NCBI GenBank assembly: GCA_025463005.1
Contig: JAOAPR010000216.1
Location: forward strand, 1-54,855
Length of the DNA: 54,855 bases
Direction: 5' to 3'
Source of the DNA: Bryobacterales bacterium
Lineage (GTDB): Bacteria > Acidobacteriota > Terriglobia > Bryobacterales > Bryobacteraceae
A program made the position numbers and the translations under genes. The notes below the pieces were generated by a model, which did no database searches, had not been told where the DNA came from, and saw only the letters and a program-made list of their open reading frames with translations. Below are positions 33,996-43,387 of the stretch, in pieces (position 1 is the first letter of the stretch; each line of letters begins with the position of its first letter).

Positions 33996-35153
33996 GTGAA
34001 CCGCTTTCGGGCCCAACGAACTTTAGGAATCACGGAAAGTGTCATCCGCGAGATGACGCGCCTCGCCTTGAAACACAAGGCTGTCAACCTTGCGCAGGGG
34101 TTTCCTGACTTTCCGGCACCCCAGATTTTGAAGGATGCCGCCCGCCAGGCTATCGCGGATGACATCAATCAGTACGCAATTACGTGGGGTTCGAAGCGTT
34201 TTCGAGACCAAATAGCGGCGAAATATCGGCGAAACTACGGCCTCGAGATCGACCCCGAACGCGAAATCACGGTGTGCTGCGGATCCACCGAAGGCATGAT
34301 CGCGTCGCTGCTCGCCGTCTCGAATCCCGGTGACGAAGTCGTGATCTTTGAACCCTTTTACGAAAACTTCGGACCCGATACATTGCTGTGCTCCGCGAAT
34401 CGCAAGTTCGTGAAGCTCCATCCTCCTGATTGGACGTTCGATCCCGACGAGCTTCGCCGCGCATTCTCCGCGCGCACCAAAGCGATCATCATTAATTCTC
34501 CAGGGAACCCGACCGGACAAGTGTTTGATCGCGCACAACTTCAAATCATCGCCGATCTCTGCCAGGAGTTTGACGCGCTCGCCATAACCGACGAGATCTA
34601 CGAACACATCATCTATGACGGAACGCGCCACATCCCCATCATGACGCTCCCGGGCATGCGGGAACGCACCATTCTTATCAACAGCATGAGCAAGACGTAT
34701 TCGGTGACGGGGTGGCGCGTGGGGTGGGTTCTCGCGAATCCGGAGATCACCGAATCCGTGCGAAAAGTGCACGATTTTCTCACAGTTGGCGCTGCGGCCC
34801 CATTGCAGGAAGCGGGCGTGGTCGCGCTGGGGCTGCCCGAAAGCTACTACACCGATCTCGCGCGCGACTACACTGCGCGGCGCGACCTGATGCTCCAAAT
34901 GCTGGAGCGGGTGGGGTTTCGCTGCACATGCCCGCGCGGTGCATACTACGTGATGGCTGATTTCTCGAAGTTAAGTAAAGATGACGATATTCAGTTCACG
35001 AAACACCTGATCGAGACGGTGGGCGTCGCAGCCGTTCCAGGGTCGAGCTTCTTTGAAAAACCCGAGGACGGGGCGCGCTGGATACGCTTTTGTTTTCCGA
35101 AAAAGTATGAGACCCTGAGGGAGGCGGAGGCCCGCCTCACCAAGCTGGGTTAA
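33996..35153 (+). CDS. Class I/II PLP-dependent aminotransferase
   Basis: A 385-residue fold-type-I aminotransferase, kynurenine-aminotransferase/methionine-aminotransferase-like by its opening (VNLAQGFPDFPAP). PLP contacts: NPGDEVVIFEPFYENF, INSPGNPTGQVF, ITDEIYEHIIYDG and Schiff-base lysine K233 in SMSKTYSVTGWRVGW; the C-terminal carboxylate-binding Arg is in RWIRFCFPK. Exact substrate unresolved between aromatic, methionine and glutamine-type enzymes. Starts with GTG four bases after the transglycosylase stop; the 126-residue gene begins immediately after its own stop. Confidence 0.93.
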   Translation: MNRFRAQRTLGITESVIREMTRLALKHKAVNLAQGFPDFPAPQILKDAARQAIADDINQYAITWGSKRFRDQIAAKYRRNYGLEIDPEREITVCCGSTEGMIASLLAVSNPGDEVVIFEPFYENFGPDTLLCSANRKFVKLHPPDWTFDPDELRRAFSARTKAIIINSPGNPTGQVFDRAQLQIIADLCQEFDALAITDEIYEHIIYDGTRHIPIMTLPGMRERTILINSMSKTYSVTGWRVGWVLANPEITESVRKVHDFLTVGAAAPLQEAGVVALGLPESYYTDLARDYTARRDLMLQMLERVGFRCTCPRGAYYVMADFSKLSKDDDIQFTKHLIETVGVAAVPGSSFFEKPEDGARWIRFCFPKKYETLREAEARLTKLG

Positions 35154-35534
35154 ATGCTCTCGCAGCTTTTACTCTCGGAAACCGTCGTCCGTGAAGATGG
35201 CACGGGCGAGGAGATGGCGATCGATATCCAGATTCTCCGGCTGACCCTGGGTATCACGCGGATCATCGCGCAGGAAAGCCTGGAAGTTTCGATCTGGGGC
35301 TCGCATGATGGGGAAGAATGGCGTCCTCTGTTTGCCTTCCCGCAAAAGTTCTATTGCGGAACCTACTATATGGTGATCGATCTTCGCCGGCATCCGGACG
35401 TGCGGTATTTGCGCGCTCAGTGGAAGCTGGGGCGCTGGAACCGGGACGAACGGGCGCCGCTGTTCGGGTTTTATCTAAAAGCCGAAGACGGACTACTGTA
35501 CCAGGTGGGCAAGGTTGCGTCGGATGCTTTCTGA
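35154..35534 (+). CDS. Hypothetical protein coupled to the aminotransferase gene
   Basis: A 126-residue soluble protein, beta-rich (SIWGSHDGEEWRPLFAFPQK, TYYMVIDLRRHPDVRYLRAQW). The fold looks like a discoidin-type or other jelly-roll sandwich; this is inference from strand pattern. Its ATG directly abuts the aminotransferase TAA, so it is the last gene of that transcript. The end overlaps the convergent TPR gene by 42 bases. Confidence 0.65.
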   Translation: MLSQLLLSETVVREDGTGEEMAIDIQILRLTLGITRIIAQESLEVSIWGSHDGEEWRPLFAFPQKFYCGTYYMVIDLRRHPDVRYLRAQWKLGRWNRDERAPLFGFYLKAEDGLLYQVGKVASDAF

Positions 35535-36437
35535 CAACGGGCCGTCGGGACGGATCGCCAGCAGAGCTTCGAGCTCCCTCACCGCGGCGCTGCGATTCCC
35601 ACGCCGCGCATAGATATCGGCCAGAAAGAGCTGTGGCTGGGAAAAGTGTGCGGGGTCCAATCGCTCGGCCGTCCGCAGATACTGCTCGGCCTGATCGAAC
35701 TGATCCAGCTTGAAATAGTTCATCCCAAGCTGCGCATTGGCGAGGGCGTCTTCCGGGCGGTCATGCACGGCGCGCTGATTGAACGGTAGTGCATCGACAG
35801 CCGCGCTTTTTTTCAGCAGGACTCCGCCGAGATTCACGAGCGGCTCAAAAGCGCCGGGATCGGCTGCGAGCGATTTGCGGAATAGGAGTTCGGCGCGGGC
35901 GGCATCCCCGTTCTGAAACGCGATGACACCGAGCGCGTTCCAGGCGGCGGAAAATTGGGGCGCGATCGCGACAGCCTCCTCCAGACTGCGGACCGCGCCC
36001 GCCGGATCGCGGGCGGCCAGCCGCCGTTGCGCATCGACGTATTTGGCCGACGCGTTTCCCGGAACAGAAATCTGCTGCACCGAAACCACGCCGCCGCTCG
36101 GGTTGGCGGCCGCTTCGGCGGAGGTATATGGAATGGCGGCGTACACCACTCCGGACTTATCGGCCACGGCGGAACTCACCACCACGGTGCGGCGGACTTC
36201 GCCCAAGCCGTTGCGGACCACGGCCACGGTGTAATTGCCGGGCGCGAGCGAGCGGAAGCGAAATTCGCCGGAGTGATTCAGCTCGGCGGATTCGGCGTAG
36301 GGAGTTTCGACGCTAAAGAGATTGACGCGCAGGGTGCGCACGTGGGGGGCCCCTGTGATCTGACCACGAAGCTCCAGATCGGCGGCGGACACGTCCAGTG
36401 CGAACAACGCAACTGAGACAGCGAGCGTCCGAAACAC
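35493..36437 (-). CDS. Secreted TPR-repeat protein with carboxypeptidase-regulatory-like domain
   Basis: A 314-residue exported protein: signal peptide (residues 1-18), a Cna-B/carboxypeptidase regulatory-like beta domain (LRGQITGAPHVRTLRVNLFS, then FRFRSLAPGNYTVAVVRNG), a loop, and from residue about 135 at least four TPR units (AAWNALGVIAFQNGDAARAE, AFEPLVNLGGVLLKK, ANAQLGMNYFKLDQFDQAE). TPR proteins are protein-binding scaffolds; the partner is unknown. It begins four bases after maf and so shares a leftward transcript with it. Confidence 0.82.
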   Translation of the reverse strand: MFRTLAVSVALFALDVSAADLELRGQITGAPHVRTLRVNLFSVETPYAESAELNHSGEFRFRSLAPGNYTVAVVRNGLGEVRRTVVVSSAVADKSGVVYAAIPYTSAEAAANPSGGVVSVQQISVPGNASAKYVDAQRRLAARDPAGAVRSLEEAVAIAPQFSAAWNALGVIAFQNGDAARAELLFRKSLAADPGAFEPLVNLGGVLLKKSAAVDALPFNQRAVHDRPEDALANAQLGMNYFKLDQFDQAEQYLRTAERLDPAHFSQPQLFLADIYARRGNRSAAVRELEALLAIRPDGPLSESIRRNLAHLVQ

Positions 36438-36441
36438 CCCA

Positions 36442-37023
<582 letters not shown>

Positions 37024-37105
37024 AGGACAGGTATAGCATGCGAGGGGCTCTTGAGGATCACGGGCGAAGCGGCTCGGGCGAGATCCGCTCCCGTCGCCCC
37101 GCAGT

Positions 37106-39505
37106 CTATCTAGTCGTACACTCTAGGGCGGCTCTGAAGGTTGGATGAATCGTGTAGACGTGACTTGCATCCAAGCCACTCCGCATCTTTCTCAAATCAT
37201 GCTGAAACTCATGTGAGAAGCGTTCAACCTCAGGCGCAGCCCACAATCCTAGAAATCCGAACCAAACGAGCAGATCCCGAGCCCGATCCGTTTCGCTCGG
37301 ATCTATACCGGCCTGCTGCATCCTGGCTTTAACTTCTTCTTGGGTGAGTGGCAGTTTCGCACCATGAAAGGCGTACGGTAGCTCACTGAACTGTTCAGCT
37401 ACGTCTTTAAGTTCAAAAGAAACATCTACGAGAGAATCTTCAGAGCATTGACGCTCGGCTTGGTAAATATCGGACTCTGTCACTCTGTCTCTTCCCCGAC
37501 TGACCGCTACATCGATACACGTTCGGCAAAAGCGCAACACTTCTCTCGGACGCCTGAGCGTACGGTTCAGAATATACGCGAAAGACTCCTCGCCCCCAAC
37601 GTGCGAGTCGAAAATGGCTCGCCACAAGGTTTCGAACTCACCATCCAGTCCGGTGCTTCGGATTACACGCCGTCGGATGATCTCTTTAAACACCTCCGGA
37701 TCCGCCCAGTCAAGAATGACAGCTGTATCTTTGCCCCGGTCCGGGGTGTCACGCACAAGGTGTTCATAGATGTCATTCCTGATAAAAACAATCACATGGC
37801 ATTCTGTTCCACGAGTCTCGAATTGCCTCTGCAACTTGCGCGACGCTTCAAGAAGGCTCCTAATGAGCAATATATCCTCTGTGCGGGCCGACTGGACCGG
37901 CCAACCTTTATCGAGGTTGTCGATCAAAAGCCAAACGGCTTCTTTTCGGCTGGAGCTCATGTAAGTACTAAGCGAGTCACCTAAGCCACGGATGTCGCCG
38001 CCGTACACCAGTTGCGTAACCTCAGGAGTAGAGGCGATCGACGCAATAGTTTGTTTTCGGGCAATAATGCCGTCGACGAGAGACAACAACCGCTCGGAAA
38101 AGTCGCCTTGCTCGCTACGTGTGTCTTGACCGAACTGTGTGGCAACAGCCAGCTAAGCCGCACGGCGGTCGGCGGTTTGATAAGAAAGTTTGGACTCATC
38201 ATCAACGATCTTTCGGGCGATCTCCATCAGGAGTATATAGTTCCAAAAGGCCGTTAAGACATGTTGCTGAACCCCTTGGGACAACTGTTCAAGGACCGAT
38301 TCCTTAAGCTTCGCGAACTGGTGTCCTTCAGGCTTGAGGTCGATCACCAGGTGAGATCGACTTGGTTTATAAGTGCTGCGAACCCCGTAAAAAATAGCAG
38401 TCTTCCCAGCGCCTTTTCTTCCAACGACCAGTCGGGCGTGGCCGCGCTTCGCTTCGTTGTATTCCCCCGTGGGCACAAAGTATGAGCTCAATCCCTTTAT
38501 CTCGTTCTCGGCAGCAAGATCACCGAGGTCGACCTTCTCGAGGAGGTTGAGGGGTAGAGCTACGGCAACGAACTGTGATTCCTGTAATTCTTCCACCACG
38601 CTCTTGATCAAAGGAATCACATAATCGCTCACTTGCGTTGCGGTTGTGTAACTCTTGACCACGTCTCTGAAATCAATTGGCTGGCGAACCTCGCCCTCCT
38701 GGAGCATAAGTACTCGTTTACCTTGGGCCATTGCTAAGCCAGCTAACAGTGCGCCGCGGGCGTTGTTAACCACGCTCCCGCTTCTTGCCGGTGCAACTAA
38801 GTGAACTATCACCGCTAGGGAAGCGCTTACCTGCTTGGCGGCATCATGCAGCGAGAGTCGAGGTGTTTCTCTTGGGTCGAATGCTCGAAACCGAAGCCCG
38901 GACTTTTTGAGTGCGGACATTAGGTGGACCATACCATCGTTCTGTACATGACTGCGAACCAGATAGACTGGCTGCTCACGGTTTATGGCCGAACGCGGTT
39001 GAAGAAGCGGTTGACCCTCGTGAGAAATCAGTTGCGCCGCCAGATCCTCGGAATTTTCGAAGGTAGTGTAGCCGAATGTGTCGAGCATACCCAACTCTTC
39101 GAACACCTTTTCGTCACGAACATAGCTACGATCGCGCACAGGCTGGACAGCCACGCCAAGGCCGATTGCATACCCGATTTCGAAGAGGACATTCGGGTTG
39201 AGTGTAGTAACATCCGCAACGACCTTTTGGGTTGAGCGCAGGGCTTTACAGACCTTGCAAAATATGATTTGACCCGGAATGTTTAGATCTTCCCAGGTTT
39301 GCCACCGCCGCGACGGCTGCTGCTGCTGTACTCGCCGCACTGCAGCCTCTATCGTCTGAGCAATGAGTGGCGGGTCTGAAGCATAGACGGCGAAACCATC
39401 GGCAGGCTTCAGATCGTCGAACGTTTGATCGCAAGCGCCACCGGCATACTCGCAAAAGTCCGGCGGTGCAACCGGGAGCAACGGAAACGCCGTTTGAGTA
39501 GCCAT
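37106..39505 (-). pseudogene. NDT-like x2 / P-loop ATPase (defence-like), interrupted by an in-frame TAG
   Basis: The frame runs 800 codons (37106-39505) with one internal TAG at 38153-38155 (codon 451); both halves share the same frame, so this is a nonsense codon, not a frameshift. First half: a nucleoside 2-deoxyribosyltransferase/TIR-like domain (about 10-165; VVADVT with D98, NVLFEIGYAIGLG with E109), a second degenerate copy (about 178-305, with NNARGALLAGLAMAQGKRV), and a Walker A GRKGAGKT (362-369). The second half holds the Walker B (LLIDNLDK) and a helical region like the Sll1717-type ATPases. An N-terminal fragment would lose Walker B. Base use is less GC-rich than neighbours, suggesting transfer. 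Readthrough or assembly error is possible. Confidence 0.75.
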
Positions 39506-39836
39506 GTAGATTTACTTGTATTGTGCGTTATTGCAACATAAGTCGCAACCTTAAATGCTCAAGTGTATCGGCTAGCGAGCCATGCCCCGCAGCGTTGTCG
39601 TGTAGTCGTCCTGCTGCATGACATGTCAAACTACTCAATCCGAATGGTGAGGGAATTTCAGCGGGGCGAGCAACTCGTCGCGAGAAGAAGATTGGGATGC
39701 AAAACGGTTTACGTCCCCCTTCTCGCTGTTTCACATCTTTTTTCGTGAGCTGATTCTGAACGACTTAACTGCTTCTGACGTTTGTTTCTGCAACACTCGA
39801 TCCGAGTGCTTTATCTACATTACGGGAGATGTATAT
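39506..39836. other. Intergenic stretch without a gene (331 bp), with a short hairpin
   Basis: Lies between the divergent ATPase and the secreted-protein gene and must contain both promoters. A small perfect dyad CACTCG-ATC-CGAGTG at 39794-39808 stands 29 bases upstream of the ATG at 39837. Frames on either strand look non-coding. No tRNA-like cloverleaf seen. Confidence 0.5.
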
Positions 39837-40589
39837 ATGAAAGCAGTAGCTATAGCGACAATCCCGCTTTTCGCGGGTTTCCTTTTTGCACAGAATCAGA
39901 GTCGCACTGAGACTCGAACCACCACTACGAAAACCACCTGGAATGGGACCCTGGTGGACGCAGCCTGCCAAAGCACACATACCGAGCGGCGGGAGACTAC
40001 TTCGAATCGAGGCGTTACCAGAAGCGAGACGACTCACACTGAAAGTGTCGACTGCCCCGTAACAACGTCTACCAGCTTATTCGGTCTGCTGACCGCAGAC
40101 GGCCGATTTATTCGCTTCGATGACCCCAGCAACTCGCGAGTCGTCGAAATTGTCAGAAGCAACCAGGCTATGAACAGGTACCTGGCGGACCGTGCTCCCA
40201 TCAGAGTGAACGTCATTGGCACGGCCAACGGCGATGTGGCTGTGGTGGAGTCGCTCAACCCCGAGGGTCAGGTGGTGACGTCAGTCGACGCTGACCGCGT
40301 CGATAGCCGGCTGCAACCGCAGACGGTATTCGACGTCCGTTATCACGACGACCGCGGGAAGCTCGTTATAACCGATAGTGGCGTCCGTTTTGAAGACATT
40401 TCTAATGCCAAGCATTCGCGCACCTGGAATTACGCGCAGATCAAAGAGCTGAAGCGCAACGGCGGCAATGAGGTCAAAATAGAACCCTATTCCGGCGACT
40501 CCTACGAGTTGCAGGCGGAAGGACCGTTCATGTCGGATGCCGTCTACAACACCATTGCAGACCGCATCGTCGCGGCCCGAGGTCGTTAA
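39837..40589 (+). CDS. Secreted hypothetical protein with Thr-rich N-terminus
   Basis: A 250-residue exported protein. Signal peptide 1-18 (AIATIPLFAGFLFAQ). Then a Thr/Arg/Ser-rich stretch (RTETRTTTTKTTWNG) and beta-rich blocks; two Cys (positions about 44 and 73, AACQS and VDCPV) could form a disulphide. The middle (FGLLTADGRFIRFDD, NRYLADRAPIRVNVIG) resembles small periplasmic beta domains. No named family. GGGAGA ribosome site upstream. Ends at a strong hairpin facing the multicopper oxidase. Confidence 0.7.
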   Translation: MKAVAIATIPLFAGFLFAQNQSRTETRTTTTKTTWNGTLVDAACQSTHTERRETTSNRGVTRSETTHTESVDCPVTTSTSLFGLLTADGRFIRFDDPSNSRVVEIVRSNQAMNRYLADRAPIRVNVIGTANGDVAVVESLNPEGQVVTSVDADRVDSRLQPQTVFDVRYHDDRGKLVITDSGVRFEDISNAKHSRTWNYAQIKELKRNGGNEVKIEPYSGDSYELQAEGPFMSDAVYNTIADRIVAARGR

Positions 40590-40612
40590 TTTTCCTAGCA
40601 GTTCGCTTTATC

Positions 40613-40641
40613 GGCGGGGTTCGCCCACGGGCAGCCCCGCC
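40613..40641. terminator. Nested hairpin between convergent genes
   Basis: Outer arms GGCGGGG and CCCCGCC (7 bp) with an inner GCCC-AC-GGGC pair. It overlaps the last base of the multicopper oxidase gene. No T tract, but the stem is strong and the position fits a shared terminator. Confidence 0.55.
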
Positions 40642-41996
40642 TATGCGTACTTCACCAACATCTTGAAGCCGTAATCCATGTGCTGTTGCATGTGGCAGTG
40701 CAGTAATGACGGACCCGGATTGTTCGCCACGAAATCGACTTCAACGGTGGTGTTGCGGGGCACGTTCACCGTATCCTTGATGATCCCTGCCGTGGGCTTT
40801 CCGCCGACACTCACCAGTTCAAAACTGTGGCGGTGCAGGTGTACAGGATGGCCGTCCTCCATTCCGTTGTGAAGCGCAATCCGATAGCGCTTGCCTGCTT
40901 TCACCATCAATGGATCAACGTTGGGCCAAGCCTTGTCATTGATGGTCCAGCGGTTGAACGGCTTCCCTTCGTCAGGCAGCATCATGAACATCAAATCGAA
41001 TTTGCCGTCGGGCTGGGGAACTTTCGCTTGGGAACCGAACACGGTGTAGTCCCAGGTCGGGTTTTCCAGTGCCTTCCATTGCGGCTCGCCTTTGCGATCC
41101 GCGTACTCAATCACCACGCCCATTCCGATCTTCCGGTCTTCATCTCTGGTAGAACCCAGCACCCAGACGCCCGGCTGGTTCATCTCGACCACCGCATCCA
41201 CACGTTCGGCAACCGCCACTGTAAGCAGGTCCACGGCCTTGGGCGTAGGCACAGGGTTGCCGTCGAGGGCGATGACCTGGAACCGATGGCCCGGTAAAGC
41301 GAGATTCAGTTGACGCGTGGCGTCGGCATTCAGAATCCGGAAAAGCACTCTTTGTCCCTGACGCACCCGAATAGGCTCGCCATGTCCGAGCGCGCGGTCG
41401 GTCAACGAGCACAATTTGTAATCCACGGTCCAGTCGTTGTTGGGCGCTCCCCGATGGAGGATTACGGGATCCCAGTGGCGGCCGGCAAGAAAGACCTCTT
41501 GATCGTAGTTGCCCGGCTGGCTCTTCGGCTCAACCAAGAGGAATCCGTACTGGCCCGAGTACGCGCCTCGCGTCAGATCGTCCATCGCCATCGCATGAGT
41601 GTGGTACCAGCGTGTCCCCGCCGGTCTGGGCGTAAAGCTGACTCGCAAGTGGCCGTGGGGCGGCACAAACGGGCTTCCTTCTTCTTCTGCTCCGTCTGCC
41701 TCAGCCGATACTAACTGCCCGTGCCAATGAACCAGCTCGGGAACATCGGTATCGTTAAACACATCGACACTGATGCGTTTTCCTTCCTTCATTCTTAGAA
41801 CGGGTCCCGGTATGCTTCCGTTATAGGCAATCGTCCGGATGGTTTGGCCGGGCGCGAGCTCCACGGAAACCGGCGCGATCCGAAGTGTAAAGTCTGCTTT
41901 GCCGGCAGCGGCCTCCAGGCGGGCGGGCTGGCCCACGCCCAATGCTGTTTCGAGCGCGATTCCCCCGGCGAGAAATGTGAACTCCCTACGCTTCAT
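40641..41996 (-). CDS. Tat-exported multicopper oxidase
   Basis: A 451-residue copper oxidase. The N-terminus MKRREFTFLAGGIALE is a twin-arginine signal. Copper-site motifs: HWHG (90-93), HTH (132-134), HLHRH near 390 and HCHMQQHMDYGFKM near 433, giving type-1, type-2 and type-3 copper sites with an axial Met. The size and HWHGQLV pattern fit small bacterial CueO/SpoCotA-like or bilirubin-oxidase-like enzymes; copper detoxification or phenol oxidation are the family options. It is transcribed towards the hairpin at 40613. Monocistronic. Confidence 0.92.
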   Translation of the reverse strand: MKRREFTFLAGGIALETALGVGQPARLEAAAGKADFTLRIAPVSVELAPGQTIRTIAYNGSIPGPVLRMKEGKRISVDVFNDTDVPELVHWHGQLVSAEADGAEEEGSPFVPPHGHLRVSFTPRPAGTRWYHTHAMAMDDLTRGAYSGQYGFLLVEPKSQPGNYDQEVFLAGRHWDPVILHRGAPNNDWTVDYKLCSLTDRALGHGEPIRVRQGQRVLFRILNADATRQLNLALPGHRFQVIALDGNPVPTPKAVDLLTVAVAERVDAVVEMNQPGVWVLGSTRDEDRKIGMGVVIEYADRKGEPQWKALENPTWDYTVFGSQAKVPQPDGKFDLMFMMLPDEGKPFNRWTINDKAWPNVDPLMVKAGKRYRIALHNGMEDGHPVHLHRHSFELVSVGGKPTAGIIKDTVNVPRNTTVEVDFVANNPGPSLLHCHMQQHMDYGFKMLVKYA

Positions 41997-42075
41997 AGCG
42001 CCTCCTGAATGCGACGTGATCAGGTTATCGCAACGGAGGACAATAGAACAAGACTGCGGGGTATTTGGCTTGCAC

Positions 42076-42939
42076 TTATCGGCCGCCGAAGGTATCGCAG
42101 GCGGATATTTTGCCGGAATTCAAGCCGGCTTGAAACCACTGCATGCGTTCTCGCGATGATCCGTGCGTGAACGTCTCAGGGCTCACGTGACCTGTGGCCA
42201 TCTTCTGCAGCCGATCGTCGCCGACAGCGGCGGCTGCTCGCAACCCCGCCGCGATGTCGCTCTGGTCGACAATCTTTCGCTGCTCGGTCGACATGGCCCA
42301 CACGCCCGCAAAGCAGTCGGCCTGTAGTTCCAAGCGCACGGACAACGGATTCGATTGAGCGGGGTTGCTCTGCCGCATGCGCTGCACCTGACCTTCGATT
42401 CCGAGCAGCTTCTGTACATGATGTCCGATCTCGTGGGCGATCACGTAGGCTTGCGCGAATTCCCCGGGCGCTCCGAAACGGCCTTTCAGCTCGTCAAAAA
42501 AGCCCAAGTCCAGGTACACCTTTTCATCGTCCGGACAGTAGAAGGGGCCGGTTGCGCTTTCAGCCTGCCCGCATGCGGAGTCGATCGAATCGCGGAAAAG
42601 CACCAGCTTGGCGTGCCGGTATTGCTTGCCGGTCTGCATGGGGAGTAAATTCTGCCAGGTCCCCTGCACATCGTCGAGCACGAACGATACAAATTGAACC
42701 TCGGCGTTTTCCGCTGCGCTGGAGGCGGGCGCGGATGTAGCGACTGGCCGGTCAGACGCGCTGTCGCCCAAAAACAGCGTGAAGAGATTGCGATGAAAGA
42801 GCAAGCTAAGGACCAGAAGGACGAGGAATCCTCCGATCCCAATGTGCCGCCCTCCCAGGCCCATGCCTGAGAAACCGCCACCGCTTTCATTGCGTCGATC
42901 CTCGACGTCGTCACTAACTCCGCCTGGCTTCCAGTCCAT
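42076..42939 (-). CDS. Neutral zinc metallopeptidase (YpfJ/KPN-type) with one membrane span
   Basis: A 287-residue membrane-linked peptidase-like protein. The start at 42939 was chosen because family members begin with a W-K-x-R/G-x-x-S-D-x-(V/I)-E-D-R-R block and here MDWKPGG, then SDDVEDRRNE, fits; an extended frame to 43020 adds 27 residues without parallel. A Gly-rich turn and a membrane span follow (GIGGFLVLLVLSLLF), then the metal site HEIGHH inside FAQAYVIAHEIGHHVQKLLG and ERMQWFQAGL near the end. Physiological substrate unknown. Monocistronic. Confidence 0.85.
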   Translation of the reverse strand: MDWKPGGVSDDVEDRRNESGGGFSGMGLGGRHIGIGGFLVLLVLSLLFHRNLFTLFLGDSASDRPVATSAPASSAAENAEVQFVSFVLDDVQGTWQNLLPMQTGKQYRHAKLVLFRDSIDSACGQAESATGPFYCPDDEKVYLDLGFFDELKGRFGAPGEFAQAYVIAHEIGHHVQKLLGIEGQVQRMRQSNPAQSNPLSVRLELQADCFAGVWAMSTEQRKIVDQSDIAAGLRAAAAVGDDRLQKMATGHVSPETFTHGSSRERMQWFQAGLNSGKISACDTFGGR

Positions 42940-43387
42940 GACGGTGCCAGTGCAATTGACGGTCCAATGTTTGTTAACAATGCCTGTTGCAGTCGAAATG
43001 CCATCGTTCGGCACGCTCATTGCTTGCCGAAAAAAACACTTTCAATTCTGATCGAGGGGTGTATACTCGTCGTGAAAGCTAGTAGTTGTTCGTAGGGTGC
43101 GCACTTGGGCCCACGGAAAACGGTCCATGCGCGTCACATATTGTGTATGGCGTCGTAGCGTGTTGTTCTTCCTCCAAGATCGAATTTCTCCCACCGGATT
43201 CTCCTAAAGCGGATATGTGTCCGCGAGGACGACCGGCAAGAAACACGTAGGTTCAAGAACAGCGCCGCGACGCCTTAGACTTGGCCGGAATCCAAATCCG
43301 TCGCCAACAGACGCCTAGGTGTGATTTCACGTAAGTGTGATTTCAAATATGTGTGTAAATCAAATCGAAAAACTAAGGAGTTTCGAA
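42940..43387. other. Gene-free stretch upstream of the Gln-rich gene, with short repeats
   Basis: About 450 bases with no convincing gene. Contains a perfect 10-bp palindrome TTGTTAACAA (42971-42980), a TATACT -10 candidate (43062-43067) with a weak TTTCAA-type -35, and two copies of TGTGATTTCA at 43320-43329 and 43336-43345, 16 bases apart. The direct repeat is about 45-65 bases before the ATG of the Gln-rich gene and is the best operator candidate there. Confidence 0.45.

Noticed and set aside
37106-38089. C-terminal half of the ATPase as an independent gene
   Set aside because: It starts at a TTG without a ribosome site and is in the same frame as the upstream half; its missing Walker A is supplied only by reading through the TAG.
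38089-38155. Frameshift between the two ATPase halves
   Set aside because: The distance between the stops is a multiple of three and the intervening codons are open, so a nonsense codon and not a frameshift separates them.
39563-39748. 61-residue frame upstream of the secreted protein
   Set aside because: No ribosome site, no domain, and it overlaps a frame of similar size on the other strand; consistent with chance.
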